From Rhizosphaericola mali (GTDB lineage: Bacteria; Bacteroidota; Bacteroidia; Chitinophagales; Chitinophagaceae), in assembly GCF_004337365.2 (NCBI RefSeq), contig NZ_CP044016.1, positions 4,507,507 through 4,571,506 of the forward strand: a stretch of 64,000 nt of DNA. The letters run 5' to 3'. A program made the position numbers and the translations under genes. The notes under the pieces were generated by a model. That model was not told where the DNA came from. It saw only the letters and a list, made by a program, of their open reading frames with translations, and did no database searches. Positions within the stretch are counted from its first letter, which is position 1. Each line of letters begins with the position of its first letter. Positions 45,575 to 55,407 of the stretch are shown piece by piece.

Positions 45575-46870
45575 ATGAATAAAATTACTTTAATCGCACA
45601 AAGAGAGTTTTCTTTTCGTGTGAAGAAAAAAACGTTTCTTATAACTACCATACTATTGCCCATTTTGATTTCTGGTTTGTATGCTTTAATGATTTATTTC
45701 TCCGTAAAAGGTGGTGATAAAAAATTAAATATTGCCATTTTAGATCAGAGCGAATTTTTTACTAATGGGGATTCTAATTTAAAAAATTCGAAAAATTTTT
45801 CTGTATTTATACAAAAAGGAGATACCGCAGTGGGAAACAAGCTTCTACGTACAGAGGCGATTGATGGCTATATCATTTGGAATGATGGATTGGATAGTTT
45901 GAATAAAGCAAAATTAATTTCTTCTAAAAGCATAGGACTGCAAGACAAATCCGCTATCTCAAGTTATTTGAATAATATAGTTCGCAATGAGCGTATCAGA
46001 AAGCTGGCAAGTGGGCCACAAGTATTGCAATTGATGGATAAAGAAGTAGATCTGAACTATGCGACATTAGATAAGGGTGAAGATAGTATGATGAAATCTG
46101 GTGTAAGTTATGGGGTGGGATTCGCAAGTGGATTTTTGATCTATTTTGTACTCATTATTTATGGTATGTCTGTGATGCGTGGTGTGATGGAGGAGAAGGT
46201 AAGTCGTATTGCAGAAGTGATGATTAGTAGTGTCAAGCCATTTCAGTTAATGATGGGGAAAATTATAGGTATAGGCGCTGTTGGACTATTACAGTTTTTA
46301 ATTTGGATAGTGTTAACTATCGTTTTGCGTTTAATCTTAATGCCTATGTTTTTCCCAGGAATATCCTCAAATATTCAAAATGCCGCTGGTGGGCAAGAAG
46401 GTATTGGCGCTATGATGCATGGACTGAGTACGATTAATTTCCCTGTAATTATTACCTTCTTTTTGATCTATTTTATAGGTGGATATTTCTTATATGCTTC
46501 TTTGTTTGCTGCGGTAGGTAGTGCGGTGAATGAAGATCCTCAAGATGCACAGTCATTTACTTTTCCGATTATGATGCCGATCATTTTTGGATTTGTGTTA
46601 TTGACAAGAGCCATCAATGATCCGCATAGTAGTGTTGCCGTATTCGGTAGTTTATTTCCGCTAACTTCACCTATTGTAATGTTAGGTCGTATTGCGCAAG
46701 GCGTTCCAGATGCCGTTCCTTATTGGCAATTAGCATTGAGTATCGCGCTATTAATATTAGGATTTTTATTTACAACTTGGTTAGCAGGTAAAGTATATAG
46801 GACTGGAATATTGATGTATGGTAAAAAGCCAACTTGGAAAGAATTGATTAAATGGGCTAAACAAAAATAA
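45575..46870 (+). CDS. ABC-2 type permease (NatB-like)
   Basis: 431 residues, inner membrane. N-terminal helix (about 20-42) then a large extracytoplasmic domain (about 45-185), then five or so helices with IYGMSVMRGVMEEKVSRIAE (the family's EEK motif after helix 2) and ASLFAAVGSAVNEDPQDAQS. Partner of the upstream ATPase. Followed 10 bases later by the DUF5686 gene, so all three are likely one operon. Confidence 0.92.
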   Translation: MNKITLIAQREFSFRVKKKTFLITTILLPILISGLYALMIYFSVKGGDKKLNIAILDQSEFFTNGDSNLKNSKNFSVFIQKGDTAVGNKLLRTEAIDGYIIWNDGLDSLNKAKLISSKSIGLQDKSAISSYLNNIVRNERIRKLASGPQVLQLMDKEVDLNYATLDKGEDSMMKSGVSYGVGFASGFLIYFVLIIYGMSVMRGVMEEKVSRIAEVMISSVKPFQLMMGKIIGIGAVGLLQFLIWIVLTIVLRLILMPMFFPGISSNIQNAAGGQEGIGAMMHGLSTINFPVIITFFLIYFIGGYFLYASLFAAVGSAVNEDPQDAQSFTFPIMMPIIFGFVLLTRAINDPHSSVAVFGSLFPLTSPIVMLGRIAQGVPDAVPYWQLALSIALLILGFLFTTWLAGKVYRTGILMYGKKPTWKELIKWAKQK

Positions 46871-46879
46871 AGATCAACT

Positions 46880-49366
46880 ATGCTATCTAGAAGAACACTT
46901 TTGGTTTTAAGTTTTCTATTATTAAATTATAGTGTATTTGCAGGAATTATATCGGGGATTATAAAAGATAATAAAGGCGAAATTATACCTTATGCGACCA
47001 TTTCTGTAAAAGGTAAAACAACTATTTCTGCTGATGCAAATGGCTTTTATAGTCTACAGATTTCCGATGGTAATTACGAAATTACTTGTTCGCACATTGG
47101 TTATATTACAGTAACTAAAAAAGTGGAAGTTTCTGCTAGTAAATTGCAACTGGATTTTGTATTGCCATTGCAAGAGACGGAATTGGCGGATGTAGTCATT
47201 CAATCCAAAGATCCTTCTGATAGAATCGTGCAACATACGATTGATAATAGGCGAAATTTTTTGATGCCTTATAATTCGTTTTCTTGTCAGGCATATATCA
47301 AAATGCTTATGAAAACTAGAAAAATGCCCAAGAAAATTCTTTTCACTAAAGTGGAGGATGCAGATAAAAAAGAAATGGGCGTAGATTCCAATGGTAAAGG
47401 TGTAGTGTATCTTTCTGAGTCAATTAGTAATGTTGCATTTGCCAAACCTGATAAAATAAAAGCAGAAGTAATTTCTAGTCGAGAAAGTGGAAGCCAAGGT
47501 TATGGTTTTGCATTTTCAACTTATGTAAATATTTACCAAGAAAATATTGATTTGTTGAAAGACGCAGGCAATAAACGAGGTTTTATATCTCCAGTTGCAT
47601 CTAATGCGTTTCATTACTATAAATTCAAATATGGGGGCAGTTATATGGTGGGTAAAGATAAAATTCATCGTATCAAAGTCATACCAAAGCGAAAATTTGA
47701 ACCCTTGTTTTCAGGTACGATAGATATTGTAGATAATGATTGGCATATCTATAGTACAGATCTGTATTTGACTAAAACCTCATCTTTAGAATTGTTTGAT
47801 ACCGTAAGAGTCCGTCAACAATTTGAAAAGTATGAAACGACCGGTTGGTTGCAAAAACAGCAAATTTTAGATTTTTCCATGAAAATATTAGGGATTGATT
47901 TGTATGGAAATGTTTTAGATGATTATTCCAAATATACTTTAGATCCTAAAGTTAAGTTTGACAATGTGCTTATCGCCTTTCAAGATTCTGCAAAAAATAG
48001 GCGCAATAGCTATTGGGATTCTGTGCGTCCAGTATTGTTAACTCAAGAAGAAAGTTTGGATTATCATAAAAAAGATAGTGCCTATTTTGCAAGAAAAGAT
48101 TCCTTACTTTCTAAACATTACACGGATAGTTTGCATGCGAAATACAATAAGTTTTCTGTTGGGGGATTACTATTTTCCGGTGGCTTTAGTAAAAGATATT
48201 ATGATGATTCTAATCATATAACTTCTACTTTTTCGATAGATCCACTCATCCGAAAATTACAATATAATACAGTGGAAGGAATCGCGATGACCTGGAGTGG
48301 TAGTTATAGTAAGTATTTTAAAAATCAGGTATTTTCTTTTAGTCCTTCGGTACGCTATGGGTTTCACAATCAACATTTGAATCCAAGTGCAGTGCTTAGT
48401 TTGAGTAAAAGATATAAAGGAAATAATAGTACCAATAATCAACAGTACTGGTACGTGTCAGGAGGAAAAACAGTAGGCCAATATAATGGAATGGATCCTA
48501 TTAGTCCTTTGATCAATAGTATTTATACTTTGTTTTGGGGGGAGAATTATATGAAGATTTACGAAAAATATTATACGAATATTGGATTTTACAAACGTAG
48601 TGCTGATGGTTGGTCCGTGCAAATATTTGGAAAATATGAAGATCGTAGATCTATCAATAATACGACAGATAAATCGTTTCGCTCACCTAATTATTTTACG
48701 CCCAATTATCCAACAGATTTAATTTCTGCGCCGCAGGATAGACATCAAGCTGTTATTGTTGGTTTTAATGCAAGTTATCAGCCAGGGCAAAAATTTATAA
48801 AATATCCAGATGGAAAGGAATCTCTAGGTTCGACACAGCCAACGTATTCCTTGAGTTATCAAAAAGGAATTCATGGATTATTGGGAAGTGATGTGAACTA
48901 TGATAAATGGAGCGCTGCTATTGCTAATAGTTGGGATTGGAAACTGGGCGGTACTATGAAATATAAATTTTCCTTAGGCGGATTTTTGAACAATAAAAAT
49001 GTGTACATACAAGATATGACACACTTTGCAGGTAATCAGACGCTTGTTGCCAATTCGTATGTTTCAGGTTTTCAATTGGCTCCTTATTATTTATTTAGTA
49101 ATGCAGACCATTTTTATATGACGGGACATTTGGAACATCATTTTAATGGATTATTAACTAATAAAATTCCATTTTTTAATACGATGCATTGGAATCTAGT
49201 AGCAGGGACAAATGCTTTTTATGTAAATAAAGACAATCGTTACGTTGAAGTTTTTGGTGGACTAGAAAATATATTTAAAATTCTAAGAGTGGATTTTGTA
49301 AAATCATTTGCTACGAAAGATGCTAATCAATTCGGTGTACGAATTGGCATTGGAGGGATATTTTAA
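46880..49366 (+). CDS. DUF5686 family outer-membrane protein with regulatory-like domain
   Basis: 828 residues. Signal peptide (about 1-21, YSVFA), a CarboxypepD_reg-like sandwich (about 22-105: GIIKDNKGEIIPYATISVKG, DANGFYSLQISDG), a DUF5686 middle region with LPLQETELADVVIQSKDPSD and VIPKRKFEPLFSGTIDIVDND, and a C-terminal beta-barrel (about 460-828) ending FGVRIGIGGIF. No plug or TonB box. Predicted outer-membrane protein of unknown role, linked by operon to the NatAB-like exporter. Confidence 0.87.
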   Translation: MLSRRTLLVLSFLLLNYSVFAGIISGIIKDNKGEIIPYATISVKGKTTISADANGFYSLQISDGNYEITCSHIGYITVTKKVEVSASKLQLDFVLPLQETELADVVIQSKDPSDRIVQHTIDNRRNFLMPYNSFSCQAYIKMLMKTRKMPKKILFTKVEDADKKEMGVDSNGKGVVYLSESISNVAFAKPDKIKAEVISSRESGSQGYGFAFSTYVNIYQENIDLLKDAGNKRGFISPVASNAFHYYKFKYGGSYMVGKDKIHRIKVIPKRKFEPLFSGTIDIVDNDWHIYSTDLYLTKTSSLELFDTVRVRQQFEKYETTGWLQKQQILDFSMKILGIDLYGNVLDDYSKYTLDPKVKFDNVLIAFQDSAKNRRNSYWDSVRPVLLTQEESLDYHKKDSAYFARKDSLLSKHYTDSLHAKYNKFSVGGLLFSGGFSKRYYDDSNHITSTFSIDPLIRKLQYNTVEGIAMTWSGSYSKYFKNQVFSFSPSVRYGFHNQHLNPSAVLSLSKRYKGNNSTNNQQYWYVSGGKTVGQYNGMDPISPLINSIYTLFWGENYMKIYEKYYTNIGFYKRSADGWSVQIFGKYEDRRSINNTTDKSFRSPNYFTPNYPTDLISAPQDRHQAVIVGFNASYQPGQKFIKYPDGKESLGSTQPTYSLSYQKGIHGLLGSDVNYDKWSAAIANSWDWKLGGTMKYKFSLGGFLNNKNVYIQDMTHFAGNQTLVANSYVSGFQLAPYYLFSNADHFYMTGHLEHHFNGLLTNKIPFFNTMHWNLVAGTNAFYVNKDNRYVEVFGGLENIFKILRVDFVKSFATKDANQFGVRIGIGGIF

Positions 49367-49372
49367 AGAAAG

Positions 49373-49410
49373 TCAAGGCGTATTATTTGAATAGTACGCC
49401 TTGATTTTTT
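49373..49410. terminator. Intrinsic terminator between the DUF5686 gene and pncA
   Basis: 10-bp stem TCAAGGCGTA / TACGCCTTGA (49373-49382 and 49395-49404) plus a short inner stem, followed by six T. It includes the last codons of the convergent pncA. Confidence 0.8.
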
Positions 49411-49976
49411 AATTCAATTTTTAAGGTACTATATATTTGGTTATTGATAGCTTTTACAGCATTGTCAAAAATAGTTACTTTATAACCAAGTTGTATGGAA
49501 TCTATTGCCGTATAATAAACACAAAAATCAGCCGCCAAACCACAAAGGAATATTTCCGAAATGTTTTTATCTTTTAGATAACCATGTAGGCCGGTATTGG
49601 ATTGATGTGCATTATCAAAAAAAGCACTATAACTATCTATTTCTGGATGCATTCCCTTGCGAAATATTGCAGCAATATTTTCTTGTTTTATTTGTGTGGA
49701 AATTTCAGCACCTACACTTCCTTGTACACAATGGTCTGGCCAAAGCGTTTGCGGTAGCGCATTTAATTCTATAGTGTCAAATACTTGTTTACCTGGATGG
49801 TTAGATGCAAAACTATGATGATTTTTTGGATGCCAGTCTTGTGTCGCTACGACTAGACTATAATCGTTACTGAATGCATTAATGATAGGAATAATCTGAT
49901 CGCCCTCTGGTACAGCCAAACTGCCACCAGGAAGAAAATCATTTTGCATGTCGATTATAATTAATGCACTGCTCAT
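49383..49976 (-). CDS. pncA: Nicotinamidase (isochorismatase family)
   Basis: Deamidates nicotinamide to nicotinate for NAD salvage. 197 residues with the catalytic triad: Asp9 in IIIDMQNDFLPGG, Lys107 in AIFRKGMHPEID and Cys152 in LCGLAADFCVYYTA. The metal site is in TQDWHPKNHHSF. Active-site residues are all present. Starts three bases after the mutS2 stop, so probably a second gene in that operon. Confidence 0.95.
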   Translation of the reverse strand: MSSALIIIDMQNDFLPGGSLAVPEGDQIIPIINAFSNDYSLVVATQDWHPKNHHSFASNHPGKQVFDTIELNALPQTLWPDHCVQGSVGAEISTQIKQENIAAIFRKGMHPEIDSYSAFFDNAHQSNTGLHGYLKDKNISEIFLCGLAADFCVYYTAIDSIQLGYKVTIFDNAVKAINNQIYSTLKIELKNQGVLFK

Positions 49977-49979
49977 TTA

Positions 49980-52085
49980 TTAGTCCTCCAAACTTTTTTC
50001 TTTAACTACTTTGAGATCTTCAAGATTAACATTCATCGGAAGCATACCTATTTTGACAATCGCTCTTTTACCTCTAATCTCTTGTACCTCGCCGACTTGA
50101 TGACTTTTTTTCAAAATTACTTTTGCACCGATTTCTACATCTTCATGCACTTCTTCGTATTTAGCACGTAATTTTTTGGACATTTTTTGTGCTAATACTT
50201 TTTCATTTTTAGGGAAAAGTAGTTTGTATATATTTTGAATTGCTTCTTCTTTATCATCAGATTTACGCCAATCAACAATCATTTGACGTAATTTTCTTTC
50301 GGTATCACGTAGGAAGTTCATACGCTCTTCCGTGATTTGATTTTGATGCTTGAGCAACTCCACTCTTTGACTATGTTTTTCTTTATCCAAAGTCACCGCA
50401 AGTTCTTTTTTCAGCTTTTCATTTTCCCGTATTAATTTATGCAAATCTTTTTTGTCCTTATCTAATTGTTGCAATCCTTGTTCTGTGGAATTCAACAATT
50501 TATCCAGACGAAAATGGTCTTCTTCCACTAATTTACGCGCTCGATTAATCAGATTTTGTGGTAAGCCGATGCGTTCCGCAATAGAAAACGTGTACGAACT
50601 ACCAGGTTTGCCAAGGATCAATTGATATTTAGGTTGCAGATGCACTTCATCAAACGCCATTGCGCCATTCAAAATCCCTTTGGTTTTATTTGCCATGACT
50701 TTCAGATTGAGATAATGCGTAGTCACCAACCCAATAGAATGTCTACGTGCTAACTCTTCCAAAATCACCTCCGCAAAGGCGCCACCAAGATTCGGATCAC
50801 TACCACTTCCCAATTCGTCTATGAAAAATAAGGTTTTCCCATTCGCATTTTCAATGAAATATTTCATGTTGGTCAAATGAGAGGAATAAGTACTCAATTC
50901 AAATTCCAAACTCTGCGTATCGCCGATTTGAATAAATAATTGTTTGAATACTCCCATTTTTGAATCAGGTGACATCGGAACGAGTAGGCCGCTTTGCAAC
51001 ATTATTTGACTCAGGCCAATGGTTTTCATCGTCACCGTTTTACCTCCAGCATTGGGGCCACTAATAATTAAAATACGATTGTCCTCATCCAATTTTAGAG
51101 ATAGAGGAATCGTTTTCTTATTTGATTTTTTATTGTACAGATACAATAACGGGTGATATGCATCTTTAAAATCTAATATCGCTTTATCTACAATTTCAGG
51201 AAGGTCTGCATTCATTTCTAAAGATAAGGATGCCTTTGCCTCGATGAAATCATACAATCCCAAAAACTGGTGATATGTTGCAAGGAGAGAAGCATAAACG
51301 CTCATCTTAGAAGTCAGCGCACGCAAGATTCTAGTAACTTCTGCTTGTTCTTCGCTTTCTAGTGCATAAACCTCATTATTTAATTCAACTGTTTCTTCTG
51401 GCTCTATATATGAGGTGCGGCGACTATCACTTTCCCCATGCAAAATGCCTTTAACTTGTCTTTTATGTTCTGAAAATATAGCAATTACTCTACGGCCATT
51501 GCTGAAACTTTCGTCGATGTCTGCAGTATAGCCAGCTCTTTGCATGCGAGCTATGGCTTTCATGAATACGCGACGTAATTCACCGCGCTTTTTGGATAAT
51601 TGAAAACGAATTTTTTCTAATTCAGGTGTTGCATTATCTCTTATATGTCCATACTCATCAATCGTACTATCGATGAGTTCGATGATTGTTTTCTCATAAT
51701 AACTATCTTGGATAACGTATGCAAGATTGGGAAATAATTGTCTTCTTTCGTTATCAAACCAACGAAAGATTTTTTCCATACTTTCCATCAACCTTTTTAT
51801 TTGCATAAATTGATCTTCGGTAAGTAATGAGCCAGGTATACTGAGTAATTTTAATTCTTTAGCAATAGTTGGAACGAAATCATTGGGAAAATACAAACCT
51901 TGTTCTTTGATGCCCTTAAATTCTTTCGTCTGTCCTACTTCTAATCGTATAAAATCTATTTTGGTGTGTACTCTCAGTTTGCTTGCTTTTTCTTTTGCAT
52001 AATCGCTTTGACAAAAGCCTTTGAGTAATTCCTTTATTTTATCAAACTCTAATTGAGATTCCGCGTTTGTTGGATATAATTTCAT
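49980..52085 (-). CDS. mutS2: MutS2-family protein without an Smr nuclease domain
   Basis: 701 residues from ATG 52085; a TTG five codons earlier is unlikely. Core and lever domains (about 1-320) with LEFDKIKELLKGFCQSDYAK, the ATPase domain with Walker A ISGPNAGGKTVTMKTIG, LFFIDELGSGSDPNLGGAFA (Walker B) and a coiled coil (about 510-620), then a KOW-like end VILKKSHQVGEVQEIRGKRA. It stops there, where most MutS2 proteins continue into an Smr endonuclease domain. Acts on branched DNA or collided ribosomes in other bacteria; which applies here is open. Confidence 0.93.
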   Translation of the reverse strand: MKLYPTNAESQLEFDKIKELLKGFCQSDYAKEKASKLRVHTKIDFIRLEVGQTKEFKGIKEQGLYFPNDFVPTIAKELKLLSIPGSLLTEDQFMQIKRLMESMEKIFRWFDNERRQLFPNLAYVIQDSYYEKTIIELIDSTIDEYGHIRDNATPELEKIRFQLSKKRGELRRVFMKAIARMQRAGYTADIDESFSNGRRVIAIFSEHKRQVKGILHGESDSRRTSYIEPEETVELNNEVYALESEEQAEVTRILRALTSKMSVYASLLATYHQFLGLYDFIEAKASLSLEMNADLPEIVDKAILDFKDAYHPLLYLYNKKSNKKTIPLSLKLDEDNRILIISGPNAGGKTVTMKTIGLSQIMLQSGLLVPMSPDSKMGVFKQLFIQIGDTQSLEFELSTYSSHLTNMKYFIENANGKTLFFIDELGSGSDPNLGGAFAEVILEELARRHSIGLVTTHYLNLKVMANKTKGILNGAMAFDEVHLQPKYQLILGKPGSSYTFSIAERIGLPQNLINRARKLVEEDHFRLDKLLNSTEQGLQQLDKDKKDLHKLIRENEKLKKELAVTLDKEKHSQRVELLKHQNQITEERMNFLRDTERKLRQMIVDWRKSDDKEEAIQNIYKLLFPKNEKVLAQKMSKKLRAKYEEVHEDVEIGAKVILKKSHQVGEVQEIRGKRAIVKIGMLPMNVNLEDLKVVKEKSLED

Positions 52086-52154
52086 AATTCTATGGAACAA
52101 AATTAAGATAAAGTGAAAATATCCGATGGGGAAAAATATCCGTAATTATCGACC

Positions 52155-52162
52155 TACATTTG
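52155..52162 (+). promoter_or_regulatory. -7 element TACATTTG before the SdiA-regulated-like gene
   Basis: Exact TAnnTTTG, 45 bases before the ATG at 52207. No good -33 box. Confidence 0.35.
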
Positions 52163-52206
52163 AATACTTGCATGGTATTTGATTTCATTAATTTATCAAT
52201 ATTTGC

Positions 52207-53103
52207 ATGATGCTTAAACTCTTATTAGTGTCCAGTCTAACCTTGTTGTTAAGTTCTTGGCGCGGGTGTGTGAGTCAGACCTATGATAGTCCTGATGGAT
52301 ATAATATGAATAATCCAGTTAAAATAGATGTACCAAAAGATTTGAAAGAAATCTCTGGTATTGCTTTTTACAAAAATAATCCCAATCCATATTATGCGAT
52401 TGAGGATGAGCATGGTATTATTTATTGCTACTATCCTAGCTATAAAAATCTAATCAAAACAGAATTTAAGGCAAAAGGTGACTTTGAAGACTTAGTCATT
52501 GCAAAAGATCGTGTATTTGCATTAGAAAGTCACGGAAGTATTTATTCCTTTCCATTTAGATTGGTCGGACAAAAAAACGTTCCTAAAGATAGCTTAATGG
52601 CTCAAGTTGATTATTTGCCAAAAGCAGAATATGAGAGTATGTATATAGATGAAAAAGAGAATAAAATGTATTTGCTTTGTAAAAAAAGGAGCGGAGAATC
52701 CGTCAATCAAAAGGGATATATTTTGAAAATAGGTTCAGATGGTCGTGTTTATCGTAATGCTATTTTTTATATAAAAAATGCAGAAATAGAAAACAAGTTA
52801 GGTTTTACTATCTCTGCATTTCGTCCATCTGCATTAGCAAAAAATACTTTGACTAACGAATGGTATATTTTATCTAATTATAATAAAATGTTGGTCATCG
52901 CTAACTCAAAATGGCATGTAAAGGCTGTATTTCAATTAAATCCAAAAGTCTTTGCACAACCAGAAGGTATTGCATTTGATTCTACCAATAATCTTTATAT
53001 CTCCAATGAAGCCAACGACGGCATGAAACAAAACATTTTGATGTTTAATTATCTGAAAAAATCTAGTAATGCCACTGCTAGCATAGATCGTAAATTTTTC
53101 TAA
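52207..53103 (+). CDS. SdiA-regulated-like beta-propeller protein, secreted
   Basis: 298 residues. Signal peptide about 1-20, with a Cys in SSWRGC that could be a weak lipobox. The rest has the repeated-blade look of SdiA-regulated/YjiK-like propellers: LKEISGIAFYKNNPNPYYAI, GDFEDLVIAKDRVFALESHG, YESMYIDEKENKMYLLCKK and FAQPEGIAFDSTNNLYISNE. Function unknown. Its stop overlaps that of the convergent NADH dehydrogenase gene by four bases. Confidence 0.77.
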   Translation: MMLKLLLVSSLTLLLSSWRGCVSQTYDSPDGYNMNNPVKIDVPKDLKEISGIAFYKNNPNPYYAIEDEHGIIYCYYPSYKNLIKTEFKAKGDFEDLVIAKDRVFALESHGSIYSFPFRLVGQKNVPKDSLMAQVDYLPKAEYESMYIDEKENKMYLLCKKRSGESVNQKGYILKIGSDGRVYRNAIFYIKNAEIENKLGFTISAFRPSALAKNTLTNEWYILSNYNKMLVIANSKWHVKAVFQLNPKVFAQPEGIAFDSTNNLYISNEANDGMKQNILMFNYLKKSSNATASIDRKFF

Positions 53104-54443
53104 GAACTATACTCGTTGTCTTTGACTATTTTTTCCGCAACGCGATCATTTGTTCGGATATATGGTCTGATAATCAATCGATTACCTGTATCGTAGGTAA
53201 GATAGTTCCAAACCCAATTGATAAATACTTTTACACGATTCTTGAAACTCACCAAGAAGGTGATATGTACAAAAGCCCAAATCATCCAAGCCAATAATCC
53301 TCCGAAAGCTTTCTTATTAGGAAGATCACATACCGCCTTACCTTTTCCAATTGTAGCTAACGATCCTTTATCAAAATATTTGAAATCTTTCAGCGGTTCA
53401 TTATTTTGAATCTTACAAAGGTTTTTACCTACATAAGTTCCCATCTGAATAGCGGGTTGTGCTACACCTGGTAAACCATTAGGATATTTGTCTGTACGTA
53501 AAATTGCAATATCACCTAATGCAAATATGCCATCACTACCTACAACTTTACAATGATTATCAACGACTAATTTATTATGATCAATCCATTCTGGTTTTAG
53601 ACCTGGAATAACGTCGCCCTTGACACCTGCGGACCAAATTAAAGTACTAGTCGCAATGGTTTGGCCATTCGTTAATGTGGCGGTATAACCATCATAGGAC
53701 GAAACTTTTGAATTTAAAATAACCTCGACTCCCATTTTGGTGAGGTCGGCGTATGCTCTTTTACAAGATTTTTCAGCCATACCTGCTAATAAGAAATTAC
53801 CACTTTGTACCAAATGAATATGCATATTAGAAAAGTCTACATCTGGATAATCCTTCGGTAAAACGTGTTTTCTTAATTCGGATAAAGCCCCAGCTGTCTC
53901 TACTCCGGTTGGTCCACCACCAACAATTACGATAGATAAAAGATCTCTTTGCTTTGCCGGATCTTTTACTAATCCCGCCATTTCAAATGTTTGCATCAAC
54001 TGACTTCTCAAGTTGAGAGCATCGGGAATAGATTTCATTGGAAAAGAAAACTTTTCCATCATTTCGTCTCCATAAAAATTAGATCTACATCCGTTCGCAA
54101 TAATTAGATAATCATAATGTAAAGAGCCTGAACTAGTAAATACCAATTTTTCATCTGGATCTATCTTCTGTACTCTCAATAATCTGAAAAAGAAATTCTT
54201 CTTCTTTTTAAAAGTAGTACGTAACGGTCCTGCAATAGCATCTGCTTGTAAACCTGCAGTTGCAACTTGATATAAAAGGGGTTGGAATGTGTGGTAATTT
54301 CGTTTGTCAAAAAGAACGATTTGAAATTTAGAAGAATCTAAATTATGTGCCGCATATAACCCTCCGAATCCTCCTCCAATGATAACTACTCTTGGTTTGT
54401 CTGTGTCCGGTATGTTTAGCGAAATCCCAGAGAATAAGGGCAT
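53100..54443 (-). CDS. Type II NADH dehydrogenase (NAD(P)/FAD-dependent oxidoreductase)
   Basis: Single-subunit, non-proton-pumping NADH:quinone oxidoreductase on the inner membrane. 447 residues from ATG 54443; a TTG ten codons earlier is an alternative. FAD site VVIIGGGFGGLYAAHNLD (about 17-34), RNYHTFQPLLYQVATAGL, NAD site VIVGGGPTGVETAGALSEL, and the second FAD motif GIFALGDIAILR. A C-terminal amphipathic/hydrophobic stretch with LLAWMIWAFVHITFLVSFKN fits membrane attachment. Confidence 0.92.
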   Translation of the reverse strand: MPLFSGISLNIPDTDKPRVVIIGGGFGGLYAAHNLDSSKFQIVLFDKRNYHTFQPLLYQVATAGLQADAIAGPLRTTFKKKKNFFFRLLRVQKIDPDEKLVFTSSGSLHYDYLIIANGCRSNFYGDEMMEKFSFPMKSIPDALNLRSQLMQTFEMAGLVKDPAKQRDLLSIVIVGGGPTGVETAGALSELRKHVLPKDYPDVDFSNMHIHLVQSGNFLLAGMAEKSCKRAYADLTKMGVEVILNSKVSSYDGYTATLTNGQTIATSTLIWSAGVKGDVIPGLKPEWIDHNKLVVDNHCKVVGSDGIFALGDIAILRTDKYPNGLPGVAQPAIQMGTYVGKNLCKIQNNEPLKDFKYFDKGSLATIGKGKAVCDLPNKKAFGGLLAWMIWAFVHITFLVSFKNRVKVFINWVWNYLTYDTGNRLIIRPYIRTNDRVAEKIVKDNEYSS

Positions 54444-54528
54444 AATTGATTTGATTTGATTTGATGTGTGCAAATATCCTTTATTTAAGATAAATTTTCA
54501 ATTATTATATCTTAAATACCTAAACGAC

Positions 54529-54564
54529 AAAACCTAACAAGTACGTAAGCACTGGTTAGGTTTT
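54529..54564 (-). terminator. Intrinsic terminator of the glucosaminidase gene
   Basis: Stem AAAACCTAAC / GTTAGGTTTT with two internal mismatches in the upper part, followed on the minus strand by a T-rich stretch. Confidence 0.6.
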
Positions 54565-54585
54565 ATAGTTTTATAGCAATAATAA

Positions 54586-55146
54586 CTAATGATTCAGAAT
54601 CGTAAAAAAGTCTGATTCGTATTTTTGCCACTTTGCAAATTTATCAAAATTTGACAAAGAATACCGATTTATGAAAAAATTAATATCTCTAAGCCAGATA
54701 TTTCCTTGGGTAGCACAATATCCAGCTTTATTTAGACTCAATAACCATTTTTTGAAATCTAACGATCCTTTAAGATCTGCATAAAATGATTTGGATGTAA
54801 CGACCTTTACAAAATTTTCGAAGGATGCTTCTGCAGAAGAAAATTTTCTGAAACGTGATTGATAACCTTCTTTTTCAGCCAAATCGTTTTTTCCAATAAT
54901 TCCAAAGTGATTATTTAATACCTTACTGTTTTTGCTACGTCCAAGACTGGACTCTACCATCGCAACTCCTAAAATGACACTGGCTGGTACACCTGTTTGT
55001 TGCATTAATTCCATCGCTTGCATAGAATGTGCTTTGATGTATTTTTTAGCTGCACTTTGAGCATAAATGCTTGAAAATGAAGTTAAAATGATGGCAAGTG
55101 CAAATATGGTTCTCTTAAAATGAGAACTCAATTTAAATTTGATCAT
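54586..55146 (-). CDS. Glucosaminidase-domain peptidoglycan hydrolase
   Basis: 186 residues, periplasmic. Signal peptide to about 29 (SIYAQ), then an Mannosyl-glycoprotein endo-beta-N-acetylglucosaminidase-like domain: YIKAHSMQAMELMQQTGVPA, ILGVAMVESSLGRSKNS (probable catalytic Glu), NHFGIIGKNDLAEK, FRKFSSAEASFENFVKVVTS and LNKAGYCATQGNIW. Resembles FlgJ/AcmA-type enzymes. No separate cell-wall-binding domain. A long imperfect stem-loop lies just upstream. Confidence 0.92.
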   Translation of the reverse strand: MIKFKLSSHFKRTIFALAIILTSFSSIYAQSAAKKYIKAHSMQAMELMQQTGVPASVILGVAMVESSLGRSKNSKVLNNHFGIIGKNDLAEKEGYQSRFRKFSSAEASFENFVKVVTSKSFYADLKGSLDFKKWLLSLNKAGYCATQGNIWLRDINFFINRYSLSNFDKFAKWQKYESDFFTILNH

Positions 55147-55160
55147 ATCAAATCTTTAAA

Positions 55161-55260
55161 TAAGAGTTCCAATTCAATAAATACTTATAGCATTATCTTC
55201 CGCATTTTCTTCGGAAAAAAAATTAAGTATTGGATTGAAATTGAATCAGAAAATACCTCT
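55161..55260 (-). promoter_or_regulatory. Structured leader candidate upstream of the glucosaminidase gene
   Basis: The element pairs 55170-55187 with 55224-55243 (about 18 pairs, with an internal loop and one bulged A), and inside it TTCCG (55198-55202) with CGGAA (55212-55216). It lies 15 to 115 bases upstream of the start on the minus strand. No known riboswitch class is recognised. The rest of the 392-base gap up to the MFS gene holds only a terminator. Confidence 0.45.
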
Positions 55261-55407
55261 TAATTTTTAGAAGTAAACTCTTACGGTTAAAAAATGGACA
55301 TTGACCTAAATCGGCAATGATATACATCCGAAATGAATTGTACTTTTCAGATGGAGAATTTTGATAATTATAATTACAAAATTCAATGCTGTTTGTTCAA
55401 AATAAAA

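Noticed and set aside
48537-48542. Run of six G inside the DUF5686 gene
   Set aside because: In frame (Trp-Gly-Glu) and the downstream sequence is intact; no sign of a frameshift.
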